Assembly (NCBI GenBank): GCA_017390245.1
Contig: JAFPCE010000072.1
Location: forward strand, 1 to 6,148
Reading direction: 5' to 3'
Length of the DNA stretch: 6,148 bases
Origin: Selenomonadaceae bacterium
GTDB taxonomy: Bacteria; Bacillota; Negativicutes; Selenomonadales; Selenomonadaceae
A program made the position numbers and the translations under genes. Of this stretch, positions 1 to 5,959 are shown piece after piece (position 1 is the stretch's first letter; each line of letters starts with the position of its first letter). Below the pieces are notes generated by a model. The model was given only the letters and a program-made list of their open reading frames with translations. It had not been told where the DNA came from and made no database searches.

Positions 1-22
1 ATATGTTTGATTTATTTGTGAT

Positions 23-28
23 AAGGAG
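23..28 (+). promoter_or_regulatory. Ribosome binding site for pcrA (GTG start)
   Basis: AAGGAG lies six bases before the GTG at 35-37 and decides that start. No in-frame ATG is available close by: the ATG at 48 is out of frame. The protein read from this GTG begins in the usual PcrA/UvrD manner, with GLNEAQREAV following a few residues in. The first 34 bases of the window otherwise show no gene. Confidence 0.85.
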
Positions 29-34
29 AAGAGC

Positions 35-2482
35 GTGGATATTTTTCATGGTTTGAATGAGGCTCAGAGAGAGGCTGTTGAATGTCTGGAGGGGCCTTTA
101 CTGATTATGGCTGGTGCTGGTTCTGGCAAGACCAGGGTGCTGACTCACCGTATTGCTAATCTGCTGGATCACGGGGTGGCTCCATATAGCATTCTGGCTA
201 TTACCTTTACCAACAAGGCTGCCAAGGAGATGCGGGATCGTGTGGACCGGCTCATAGGTGCTGGTGCTAAGGAGATTCAGCTGAGTACCTTCCATGCCTT
301 TTGTGCTAAGTTCCTGCGCCGGGAGATTGAACATGGCGGGGAGTATAATAATAACTTTACCATTTACGACGCCTCTGATGCCCAGACTGTGGTAAAACGT
401 ATTTTAAAGGAAATGAATCTTGATGATAAGCGTTTTACCCCTAATGGTATTCTGGGGGCTATTTCCAATGCCAAAAACCAGCTTATCGGGCCTATGACTT
501 TTGAGAAGAACGCAGCAGGGTTCTTTGAGCAGAAGGTAGCTGAGGTTTATAAAAATTATCAGCGCTTTTTGCGGGAAAATAACGCAGTGGATTTTGATGA
601 TTTGCTGATGCTGACAGTGCGTCTTTTAGAGGAGCATCAGGAGATTCTGGAGAAATACCAGCGCCGTTACAGATATATTTTAGTTGATGAGTATCAGGAT
701 ACCAATGGTGCCCAGTACACCATTACCAAGCTTCTGGCTGATGGCTGGCGCAATCTCTGTGTGGTTGGTGATGCGGATCAGTCTATCTATGGCTGGCGTG
801 GTGCTGATATCAGCAATATCCTGAACTTTGAGAAGGATTATCCAGAGGCCAGAACCATTATGCTGGAGCAGAATTACCGTTCTACCAAGAATATTCTGGC
901 AGCGGCTAATGCTGTTATTGATGAGAATCATAACCGCAAGCCAAAGAAGCTGTGGACTGATAATGCCCAGGGTGATAAGATTACTACCTATTATGCTGCA
1001 GATGAGCGGGATGAGGCTAAATATATCGTTGATGCCATTGCTAAGCAGCATACTATTTACAACACATCCTATAATGATGTGGCTATTTTGTACCGTACCA
1101 ATGCCCAGTCCCGTGTACTGGAGGAAACCTTCATGCGCATGGGCCTGCCTTATACCATGGTTGGTGGCCTGAAGTTCTACGACCGCAAGGAAATCAAGGA
1201 TATCAGTGCGTATCTGAGGATTCTCCACAATCCCTATGACCAGGTAAGCATGACAAGGATTATCAATGTGCCAAAGCGTGGCATTGGTGATGCTACAGTG
1301 CAGAAAATACTGGATTATGCTTTAGAAAATAACAAGAAGTTCCTGGATGTTATTGGCAATCCTGAGGAGCTGGATAATGTACCTGGTCTTACTTCCCGCA
1401 GTAAGAATCCGATTAATAAATTCTTAACTCTGTTCTTCACCTTGATGGAAAAGAAGGAAACACTGGCTGTGTCTGACCTCATTGAGGAAATCATGGATAA
1501 GTCTGGCTATGTAGAGGAGCTGAAGGCAGATAAGAAGATTGAAAATGAGTCCCGCATAGAGAACCTGCGGGAATTTGTGGGTGTGGCCCGTGAGTTTGAA
1601 AAGGAAACTGAGGAAGAGCCAAATTTGGAGAATTTCCTGAGCCGAGTATCTCTCACCACTGACCTGGATGAAAGTGATTTGGATGCTGACAGAGTTACCT
1701 TGATGACACTGCATGCTGCCAAGGGACTGGAGTTCCCTGTGGTATTTATGGCTGGCATGGAGGAGGGAATTTTCCCTCATGCCCGTACTCTGGAATCGCC
1801 AGATGAGCTGGAGGAAGAGCGCCGTACCTGTTATGTGGGCATCACCAGAGCGGAAAGAAAGCTATATCTGACCTATGCCAGAAGCCGTATGCTCTATGGC
1901 CGCAGCAGCTATAATGCACCATCCAGATTTTTAGAGGAAATACCTGAGGAGCTGAAGGATGAGTTTGAGGCCCGTGGCGGCTTTGGTGGTAACAGCTTTA
2001 ATAGCTTTGGCAGCTCTGAGGGCTTAGATGGCTATAATGGTTATAACAGCTCCCGCAGGGACTACAGTGGCAGGTTTAATAATGGTAACTTTACCAGAAT
2101 GGGCAATGGCCAGTCTTTAGGTCAGAGCAGGATAAACTACAGCAATGGCAATCCTAATCGCCATCGCCAGGGACAGCCTATGTCTGGCATGTCAGCTCTG
2201 CAGGCTATGGGCAGTAATGGCAATGGAGGGAAACTAAGTGCCAGCAGTGTCGCTGCTTCTATTCCAGGGGTTACCTTAGGTGTAAAGCCTGCTATTGGTG
2301 CTATTAAGCCAGATATGAGCATTAAATGGAAGGCTGGAGACAAGGCGAAGCATGGCAAATGGGGCATCGGCACAGTAGTGGCTGTCAGCGGTGCAGGCGA
2401 AGAGGTACAGCTGCGCATTGCTTTTGACGGCCTGGGGGTAAAGAGCCTGATGCAGAAATACGCACCTATTGAAAAGGTATAA
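35..2482 (+). CDS. pcrA: ATP-dependent DNA helicase PcrA/UvrD (SF1A, 3'-5')
   Basis: This is a cytoplasmic superfamily-1 helicase of 815 residues that unwinds DNA in nucleotide excision repair, plasmid rolling-circle replication and removal of recombinase or RNA polymerase from DNA (family knowledge). The full motif set is visible: Q-motif GLNEAQREAV near 6-15, Walker A AGAGSGKT at 26-33, motif Ia ITFTNKAAKEM at 56-66, motif II VDEYQDTN at 217-224, motif III VGDADQSIYGWRGAD at 244-258, motif IV LEQNYRST at 277-284, motif V TLHAAKGLEFPVV at 558-570, and motif VI with YVGITRAERKLYL at 600-612. A Gly/Asn/Ser/Tyr-rich linker (about 645-760) joins this core to a C-terminal Tudor-like module (about 764-815, with KHGKWGIGTVV), which in PcrA/UvrD binds RNA polymerase. 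At 815 residues it is longer than a typical PcrA of about 720-750, and the linker accounts for the difference. The GTG start is supported by an AAGGAG box. It heads a tight cluster with the next two genes. Confidence 0.97.
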   Translation: MDIFHGLNEAQREAVECLEGPLLIMAGAGSGKTRVLTHRIANLLDHGVAPYSILAITFTNKAAKEMRDRVDRLIGAGAKEIQLSTFHAFCAKFLRREIEHGGEYNNNFTIYDASDAQTVVKRILKEMNLDDKRFTPNGILGAISNAKNQLIGPMTFEKNAAGFFEQKVAEVYKNYQRFLRENNAVDFDDLLMLTVRLLEEHQEILEKYQRRYRYILVDEYQDTNGAQYTITKLLADGWRNLCVVGDADQSIYGWRGADISNILNFEKDYPEARTIMLEQNYRSTKNILAAANAVIDENHNRKPKKLWTDNAQGDKITTYYAADERDEAKYIVDAIAKQHTIYNTSYNDVAILYRTNAQSRVLEETFMRMGLPYTMVGGLKFYDRKEIKDISAYLRILHNPYDQVSMTRIINVPKRGIGDATVQKILDYALENNKKFLDVIGNPEELDNVPGLTSRSKNPINKFLTLFFTLMEKKETLAVSDLIEEIMDKSGYVEELKADKKIENESRIENLREFVGVAREFEKETEEEPNLENFLSRVSLTTDLDESDLDADRVTLMTLHAAKGLEFPVVFMAGMEEGIFPHARTLESPDELEEERRTCYVGITRAERKLYLTYARSRMLYGRSSYNAPSRFLEEIPEELKDEFEARGGFGGNSFNSFGSSEGLDGYNGYNSSRRDYSGRFNNGNFTRMGNGQSLGQSRINYSNGNPNRHRQGQPMSGMSALQAMGSNGNGGKLSASSVAASIPGVTLGVKPAIGAIKPDMSIKWKAGDKAKHGKWGIGTVVAVSGAGEEVQLRIAFDGLGVKSLMQKYAPIEKV

Positions 2483-2484
2483 TT

Positions 2485-2616
2485 ATGGGGAAAAATAAAG
2501 ATTATTACATGGCCTTGCCATACAAGGAGATTCTGGTAAAGGATCCAGCAGGTGGATATGTGGCATATATTGATGAGCTGAAAGGGTGTATTACCCTTGG
2601 ATGTTTTAACCATTAA
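2485..2616 (+). pseudogene. Truncated HicB-like antitoxin N-terminal ORF (43 aa)
   Basis: This short ORF starts two bases after the pcrA stop and has its own AAAAGG box at 2472-2477, inside the end of pcrA, so it is probably translated by coupling. The peptide begins MGKNKDYYMALPYKE and continues KDPAGGYVAYIDELKGCITLG. That is the pattern of the first strand-strand unit of HicB-like proteins (Y-x-x-x-GGYVAY-P-x-L-GC-x-T-x-G). In full-length members this is followed by D-T-x-EEA and a helix. Here it stops after G39 with the unrelated residues CFNH. No HicA toxin gene is adjacent. A one-base shift at G39 would give LGDVL, closer to consensus, but that frame runs only to a TGA at 2633-2635 and shows no HicB helix. 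I read it as a remnant. A functional micro-protein is possible. Family assignment is by eye. Confidence 0.6.
2582..2607 (+). other. Small hairpin with trailing T's between pcrA and the reductase
   Basis: AAGGGT (2582-2587) and ACCCTT (2593-2598) are perfect inverted arms around a five-base loop. They lie within the last codons of the HicB-like ORF. A TTTT run follows at 2604-2607, five bases after the stem. It could act as a weak terminator or attenuator separating pcrA from the reductase gene, but the short stem and displaced T-run make this a weak call. Confidence 0.25.
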
Positions 2617-2617
2617 C

Positions 2618-2623
2618 AGGAGG
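2618..2623 (+). promoter_or_regulatory. Strong ribosome binding site for the ketopantoate reductase-like gene
   Basis: AGGAGG lies eight bases before the ATG at 2632 and two bases after the stop of the HicB-like ORF. Its near-consensus sequence fixes the start and suggests good translation even if coupling from upstream is lost. Confidence 0.8.
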
Positions 2624-2631
2624 CAGATAAT

Positions 2632-3561
2632 ATGAAGTTTGTAATTGTTGGCACTGGTGGTACTGGCGGTGTTTTAGGCGGTTTTCTGGCTAAGGCTGGA
2701 GAGGATGTTACCTTTATTGCCAGAGGTGAGCACGGCCAGGCTATTAAGGATAATGGGTTAACTATCAAGAGCATTGACTATGGTGAATTTACCATTAAGC
2801 CTGCTAAGGTGTGCACCATGGAGGAATATAATGAAACACCTGATGTGATGCTGATTTGTACTAAGTTTAATGGCGTGCCTGCAGCTGTAGAGCTGGCAAA
2901 GCGGGTGGCTGGACCAGAGACTATTATTCTGCCTATTTTGAACGTTTATGGTACTGGCCGCATTATGCAGGAGCAGCTTCCTGGCAATCTCACAGCTATG
3001 GACGGCTGTATGTATGTTTATGCCTTAAAGGAAGCACCTGGTGTGATTAAGCAGATGCAGTCTATTTTGCGGGTATTTTATGGTTTCCGCCCAGGCCAGA
3101 GCAGAGCGCTGGAGGCCAAGGCGAAAGAGGCAGAGCAGGTTATGCGCAATGCCCATATTGAGGCACATCTGACGGATGATATTGCCCAGTCCCATTTGCA
3201 GAAGTTTAGCTTTGTATCTCCTATGGGGGCAACTGGTGCTTACTTTAATGTTACCAGTGAAGCCTTCCAGAAGCCTGGTGAGGTACGTGATACCTTTGCG
3301 GGGCTCATTGCTGAGGTGCAGGCCATCGGTGAAGCTATGGGGGTCAAGTTTAAGAAGGATTTGGTACAGTATGGTCTTAAATTCATTGACGCCTATGGCC
3401 CTGGTGGAACAACATCCATGCAGCGTGATATAGCTGAGGGAAGGCCTTCTGAATTTGCCGGCCTGGTAGACAGCGTAGTGGACCTGGGCAAAAAGCTGGG
3501 AGTGCCAACGCCATATTATGAGAAAATCAGCCATTGGGGTAAAGAGCATCATATTAAGTAA
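2632..3561 (+). CDS. Ketopantoate reductase family (ApbA/PanE-like) NADPH-dependent oxidoreductase
   Basis: This is a cytoplasmic oxidoreductase of 309 residues, the usual length for 2-dehydropantoate 2-reductase, which reduces ketopantoate to pantoate with NADPH for coenzyme A synthesis. The N-terminal Rossmann domain shows VGTGGTGGVLGG at residues 6-17. CTKFN (76-80) and LNVYG (103-107) occupy the places of the family's VKA and QNG segments. The C-terminal helical domain carries a candidate catalytic lysine K191 (in QKFSFVSP). S262 and E274 keep the 12-residue spacing of Ser244 and Glu256 of the E. coli enzyme. The stretch after K191 lacks the N-x-x-x-NP pattern of canonical PanE and is about three residues shorter, so this may be a paralogue acting on another 2-keto acid. 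No other pan gene is nearby. The start is fixed by AGGAGG at 2618-2623. The short spacing suggests co-transcription with pcrA. The family call is firm; the substrate is uncertain. Confidence 0.88.
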   Translation: MKFVIVGTGGTGGVLGGFLAKAGEDVTFIARGEHGQAIKDNGLTIKSIDYGEFTIKPAKVCTMEEYNETPDVMLICTKFNGVPAAVELAKRVAGPETIILPILNVYGTGRIMQEQLPGNLTAMDGCMYVYALKEAPGVIKQMQSILRVFYGFRPGQSRALEAKAKEAEQVMRNAHIEAHLTDDIAQSHLQKFSFVSPMGATGAYFNVTSEAFQKPGEVRDTFAGLIAEVQAIGEAMGVKFKKDLVQYGLKFIDAYGPGGTTSMQRDIAEGRPSEFAGLVDSVVDLGKKLGVPTPYYEKISHWGKEHHIK

Positions 3562-3563
3562 AT

Positions 3564-3578
3564 AGATTATCATAATCT
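3564..3578. promoter_or_regulatory. Perfect 7-1-7 dyad, candidate operator
   Basis: AGATTAT-C-ATAATCT is an exact inverted repeat in the 36-base gap between the reductase stop and the 156-codon gene. It sits just upstream of that gene's ribosome binding site. The stem is AT-rich and has no T-run after it, so it is not a good terminator. A repressor operator for the downstream gene is one reading. In an AT-rich spacer a 7-base dyad can also arise by chance. Confidence 0.35.
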
Positions 3579-3582
3579 TAAT

Positions 3583-3591
3583 AGGCGGTGA
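3583..3591 (+). promoter_or_regulatory. Ribosome binding site for the 156-residue unknown protein
   Basis: AGGCGGTGA is one mismatch from the AGGAGGTGA consensus and lies six bases before the ATG at 3598. It supports this start over the in-frame ATG at 3661. Confidence 0.75.
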
Positions 3592-3597
3592 TATTTT

Positions 3598-4068
3598 ATG
3601 AAAAACATCTATTTTCCAGATGAAGACATAACAACAGATGATCTCTATTTCGTTTGTTACATGATAGAAAAGGTAGCCCGTCAGTTAAAACAGCACAATA
3701 GTTATGTTGTAAATAAAATAGGGAAAAAGACTTTACAGCATCTACTGAGTGTTGCTAATGTGCTGCATGCTGACAATCATGCAAAGGTTGCCCAAGAGTG
3801 GATAAAAGCTTATGGTTTAGAGCCTGGAAATTTTGATATTACAGATGTTGATAAAGAACTGGCTGAAATTATTCCTACATCATTGCAGATGGGGAAAGTA
3901 TATCAGCGTCTTATCTCTGATACATTATCTACAAAGGAAGATTATGCAGATGGTATTATCAATGTATATAATAATCCTCTGTGTAGCACTATTGACAATT
4001 ATAATACTAGTGCATTTTATGAGCCATCCTATGTTATAGCCAGGGCTTATCAGCATGGTGGATTTTAA
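3598..4068 (+). CDS. Conserved-looking hypothetical protein, 156 aa, AT-rich gene
   Basis: I do not recognise a named family. The predicted protein is soluble, with no signal peptide or membrane segment. It seems to have two parts. An N-terminal helical region (about 12-85) contains DLYFVCYMIEKVARQL, KIGKKTLQHLLSVANVL and a WIKAYGLEPGNFDITDVD stretch. The C-terminal half (about 86-156) ends in a Tyr/Asn-rich segment with SAFYEPSYVIARAYQHGGF. The ordered, low-repeat sequence and good ribosome binding site argue for a real gene. By hand count its GC is about 35%, against about 50% in the two preceding genes, and it uses ATA and AAA freely, which fits separate acquisition. It ends 15 bases before a strong terminator, so it is the last gene of this transcription unit. 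The helical N-terminus loosely recalls small proteins found beside toxin-antitoxin loci, but that is a weak impression and no partner gene is present. Confidence 0.75.
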   Translation: MKNIYFPDEDITTDDLYFVCYMIEKVARQLKQHNSYVVNKIGKKTLQHLLSVANVLHADNHAKVAQEWIKAYGLEPGNFDITDVDKELAEIIPTSLQMGKVYQRLISDTLSTKEDYADGIINVYNNPLCSTIDNYNTSAFYEPSYVIARAYQHGGF

Positions 4069-4083
4069 ATTTATATACAATAA

Positions 4084-4126
4084 AAGGCAGTCATTGCTAT
4101 GGAGCAGTGGCTGCCTTGTTATTTTT
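4084..4126 (+). terminator. Strong intrinsic terminator, probably bidirectional
   Basis: The arms 4084-4098 and 4103-4117 pair over 15 positions around an ATGG loop. The outer seven pairs (AAGGCAG with CTGCCTT) are perfect, and three G-U pairs in the inner half hold on the plus-strand RNA. GTTATTTTT follows. It ends the 156-codon gene 15 bases after its stop. Read on the minus strand the wobble positions become A-C mismatches, but the outer stem stays intact and is followed by TTATTGTATA, so it can also serve the convergent hydrolase gene, which stops at 4139. Confidence 0.88.
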
Positions 4127-4138
4127 GTATGTTTAATT

Positions 4139-5767
4139 TTACCTGTCCAGTAAATCAAGATGCTGGTTGATTATTTCTGCCATGAGCATTTTGCCCTGGA
4201 TGTCAGCGTGGAGGCCGTCATTGGCCCATTGTGGTGCCAGCATAGTGTGGGTATTGTCATAGAAATATGGCTCCAGGTCAATATAGTACTGCTGGCTGCG
4301 GATGTATTTGTTGATGGTCTGCATCTTTATGAACCAGTTTGGATCAGTAGGTGTGCGGAAGGCCCGCATGATATTAGCTGGATTAACTGGCGGCAGAGTC
4401 AGAAGAATCGGCCGGATGTCGTTTTCCTGGCACTTTTTCACTATGGTATCCAGGTCATCAATAACCATTTTTGCAGTAATATGGCTTGCCCTGAGGCTGT
4501 TAGAGCCTGTCATGATAATGAGATTTCTTGGCCGTATAGGGAGTACATCGGTTTCAAAGCGCTTTAATGAGGTTTCTGAGGTGTCTCCACTGCGGCCAAT
4601 GTTGATAGCTGGTATATCCAAATAGGTATCGTAGCTGTACTCCAGATTGGCAGGGGAAAAGGATACAGCACCGCCACCGTGGGTAATGCTGTCACCAAAG
4701 GTAGCCAGCAAAGGCCGTTCCTTATATACAGGTACAGTGAAGGTGTCAGTGTCTGAGTAAACGCCTACAGTGTTGCCATTAGCATCTAGTCCCCGGACAC
4801 GCCAGTAGTACTCACCGCCATAATAGCGTGGATATTCATCATAGCAGCTGAAGACATCGCCTACAACCTTAGCCCAGGCTCTGTCGGCCGTAGGTTCAGT
4901 GTTATTTTCCTGAGCAGGCTTATGTACCATCAGCTCTACTTCGTATTTTACAGCTCCCAGCATAGGAATCCAGGTGTATACTGGATAGACTGGCTGGCGG
5001 AAGTTAGCCATACGGTCAAAGTTATTTAAAAGCGGCTTATTAGGCACTTCTTTATTAGCATCAATGGTAATAGGCTCAGCATCGGAAAATACGCCAATAG
5101 GTTCTTTTTTCAGATTCATAGCCCGGACGCGCCAGTATAGGTTTGGATATTTAGCATAAGGTGTTAAATCTATCTGGAGGCCATTGGTGAAAACCTGCTG
5201 GGTAGAAAAGACGTGATTGGTTTTAGAAATCACGGTGGTATTTTCATGGTCTGGAGGACCACTTAAAAGCTCCAGCTCATAGAGGACACAATCTGGAACA
5301 CTGTGCCACAAAATATAAGGCTTCAGGCTGGCAGGATTATCACTGTCGTATTTGGATATGGCCACAGGCTTTAAAGGGTCACCGTAGTTGGCATTAGGAA
5401 TAAGTATTTCTTCTGAGGAAACCTGGCCAAAGACGCCATAGGCTATAACTTTGTAGTAGGCTGGTATGGCAGTGCCTGGTACCTGATAGCTGTTACCGAA
5501 GGTGTATTCAGAGGCAACCTCACGGTACTGCGGGCTTTCTGGCACATTGCCAGTAGTTTTGTAATAGGTTACAACCTTGTAAAAGCAAGGATAAGGATAA
5601 CGCTGCCAGGTGAGAATAGTGTGGCCATTGTCATCATGGAAGCTGGTTTCTATCTGGTAATTTTTTAAGTGTAAATAATCTGTCTTTTCTGTAGCGTAAA
5701 TGCAGGCAAATGTCATGAGACATGTCACAATCAGAAAAGTCAGGAAAAAGGCTAATCCTTTACGCAT
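4139..5767 (-). CDS. Exported SGNH/GDSL-family hydrolase with fibronectin-III-like modules
   Basis: This 542-residue protein is predicted to act outside the cytoplasmic membrane. Residues 1-25 form a positively charged start plus a hydrophobic stretch, with a possible signal peptidase I site after IYA (23-25) or an uncleaved anchor. Residues from about 30 to 348 form about three beta-rich modules resembling fibronectin III. Two of them carry the same YWRVR...G-V-SD pattern (211-229 and 321-339), and the first has a related YYKVIAYGVFG. The C-terminal domain (353-542) is SGNH hydrolase-like: block I FGDSIT with Ser360 as nucleophile, block II NIGRSGDTS around Gly391, block III TGSNS with Asn423, block V DGLHAD with Asp517 and His520. 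The catalytic set is complete. The likely activity is ester hydrolysis, for example deacetylation of a surface or dietary polysaccharide. The modules may bind carbohydrate or act as spacers. The substrate cannot be told. The start is supported by AGGAG six bases upstream. Confidence 0.88.
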   Translation of the reverse strand: MRKGLAFFLTFLIVTCLMTFACIYATEKTDYLHLKNYQIETSFHDDNGHTILTWQRYPYPCFYKVVTYYKTTGNVPESPQYREVASEYTFGNSYQVPGTAIPAYYKVIAYGVFGQVSSEEILIPNANYGDPLKPVAISKYDSDNPASLKPYILWHSVPDCVLYELELLSGPPDHENTTVISKTNHVFSTQQVFTNGLQIDLTPYAKYPNLYWRVRAMNLKKEPIGVFSDAEPITIDANKEVPNKPLLNNFDRMANFRQPVYPVYTWIPMLGAVKYEVELMVHKPAQENNTEPTADRAWAKVVGDVFSCYDEYPRYYGGEYYWRVRGLDANGNTVGVYSDTDTFTVPVYKERPLLATFGDSITHGGGAVSFSPANLEYSYDTYLDIPAINIGRSGDTSETSLKRFETDVLPIRPRNLIIMTGSNSLRASHITAKMVIDDLDTIVKKCQENDIRPILLTLPPVNPANIMRAFRTPTDPNWFIKMQTINKYIRSQQYYIDLEPYFYDNTHTMLAPQWANDGLHADIQGKMLMAEIINQHLDLLDR

Positions 5768-5773
5768 AATTGG

Positions 5774-5778
5774 CTCCT
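5774..5778 (-). promoter_or_regulatory. Ribosome binding site for the SGNH hydrolase gene
   Basis: CTCCT on the plus strand reads AGGAG on the minus strand, six bases before the ATG at 5767-5765. It sits directly before a start that yields a proper signal-peptide-like N-terminus. Confidence 0.75.
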
Positions 5779-5826
5779 GTATTGTTCATATATTAACGGT
5801 TAAATTTTCATTTTCAAACAAATTTT

Positions 5827-5855
5827 ATTATACATGAAAATCTGCATGACAACAA
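5827..5855 (-). promoter_or_regulatory. Candidate promoter for the SGNH hydrolase gene
   Basis: On the minus strand a perfect TATAAT (5832-5827) follows a TTGTTG box (5855-5850, three of six to consensus) at 17-base spacing. Transcription would begin near 5820, giving a leader of about 50 bases. Inverted arms ATTTTCAT (5804-5811) and ATGAAAAT (5834-5841) flank the -10 box and could be a regulator site or chance. Confidence 0.5.
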
Positions 5856-5877
5856 TAAAACATAAGCTAAATTCCCC

Positions 5878-5906
5878 TTTTCAAAGCTAGAAATAACCTG
5901 TATAAT
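5878..5906 (+). promoter_or_regulatory. Candidate sigma-A promoter for murB
   Basis: TTTTCA (5878-5883, four of six to TTGACA) lies 17 bases before a perfect TATAAT (5901-5906). Predicted initiation near 5913 leaves a leader of about 45 bases that includes the dyad at 5918-5933. A second TATAAT at 5934-5939 has no good -35 partner. Confidence 0.55.
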
Positions 5907-5917
5907 ATTAAAGATAT

Positions 5918-5933
5918 GATACAAGTTTGTATC
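5918..5933. promoter_or_regulatory. Perfect 7-2-7 dyad downstream of the murB -10, candidate operator
   Basis: GATACAA-GT-TTGTATC is an exact inverted repeat placed at roughly +6 to +21 of the predicted murB transcript, ending 14 bases before the GAGGG ribosome binding site. This is a typical position for a dimeric repressor that blocks early elongation. As RNA it could form only a five-pair stem with a six-base loop. I cannot match it to a known regulator. Confidence 0.45.
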
Positions 5934-5959
5934 TATAATATTTATACGAGGGCGATAAA

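Noticed and set aside
680..1228. Minus-strand open frame of 182 codons inside pcrA
   Set aside because: It lies opposite the conserved helicase motifs II-IV, has no ribosome binding site I can see and encodes an implausible Ile/Leu-rich protein. It is a shadow of pcrA.
3025..3573. Minus-strand open frame of 182 codons opposite the reductase gene
   Set aside because: It overlaps the well-supported reductase completely and its translation shows no recognisable domain.
4160..4625. Plus-strand open frames opposite the SGNH hydrolase domain
   Set aside because: They lie opposite the conserved GSNS and DGLH blocks. The minus-strand frame explains the sequence.
5702..5767. Lipoprotein signal in the SGNH protein
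   Set aside because: Cys16 and Cys22 are preceded by IVT and TFA, which do not fit a lipobox well. A signal peptidase I site after residue 25 or an uncleaved anchor fits better.
5847..5852. TTGTCA on the minus strand as a better -35 for the hydrolase promoter
   Set aside because: It is five of six to consensus but only 14 bases from the TATAAT, too close for a standard promoter.
5934..5939. Second TATAAT box closer to murB
   Set aside because: No reasonable -35 hexamer exists at 15-19 bases upstream. It may be part of the AT-rich leader.
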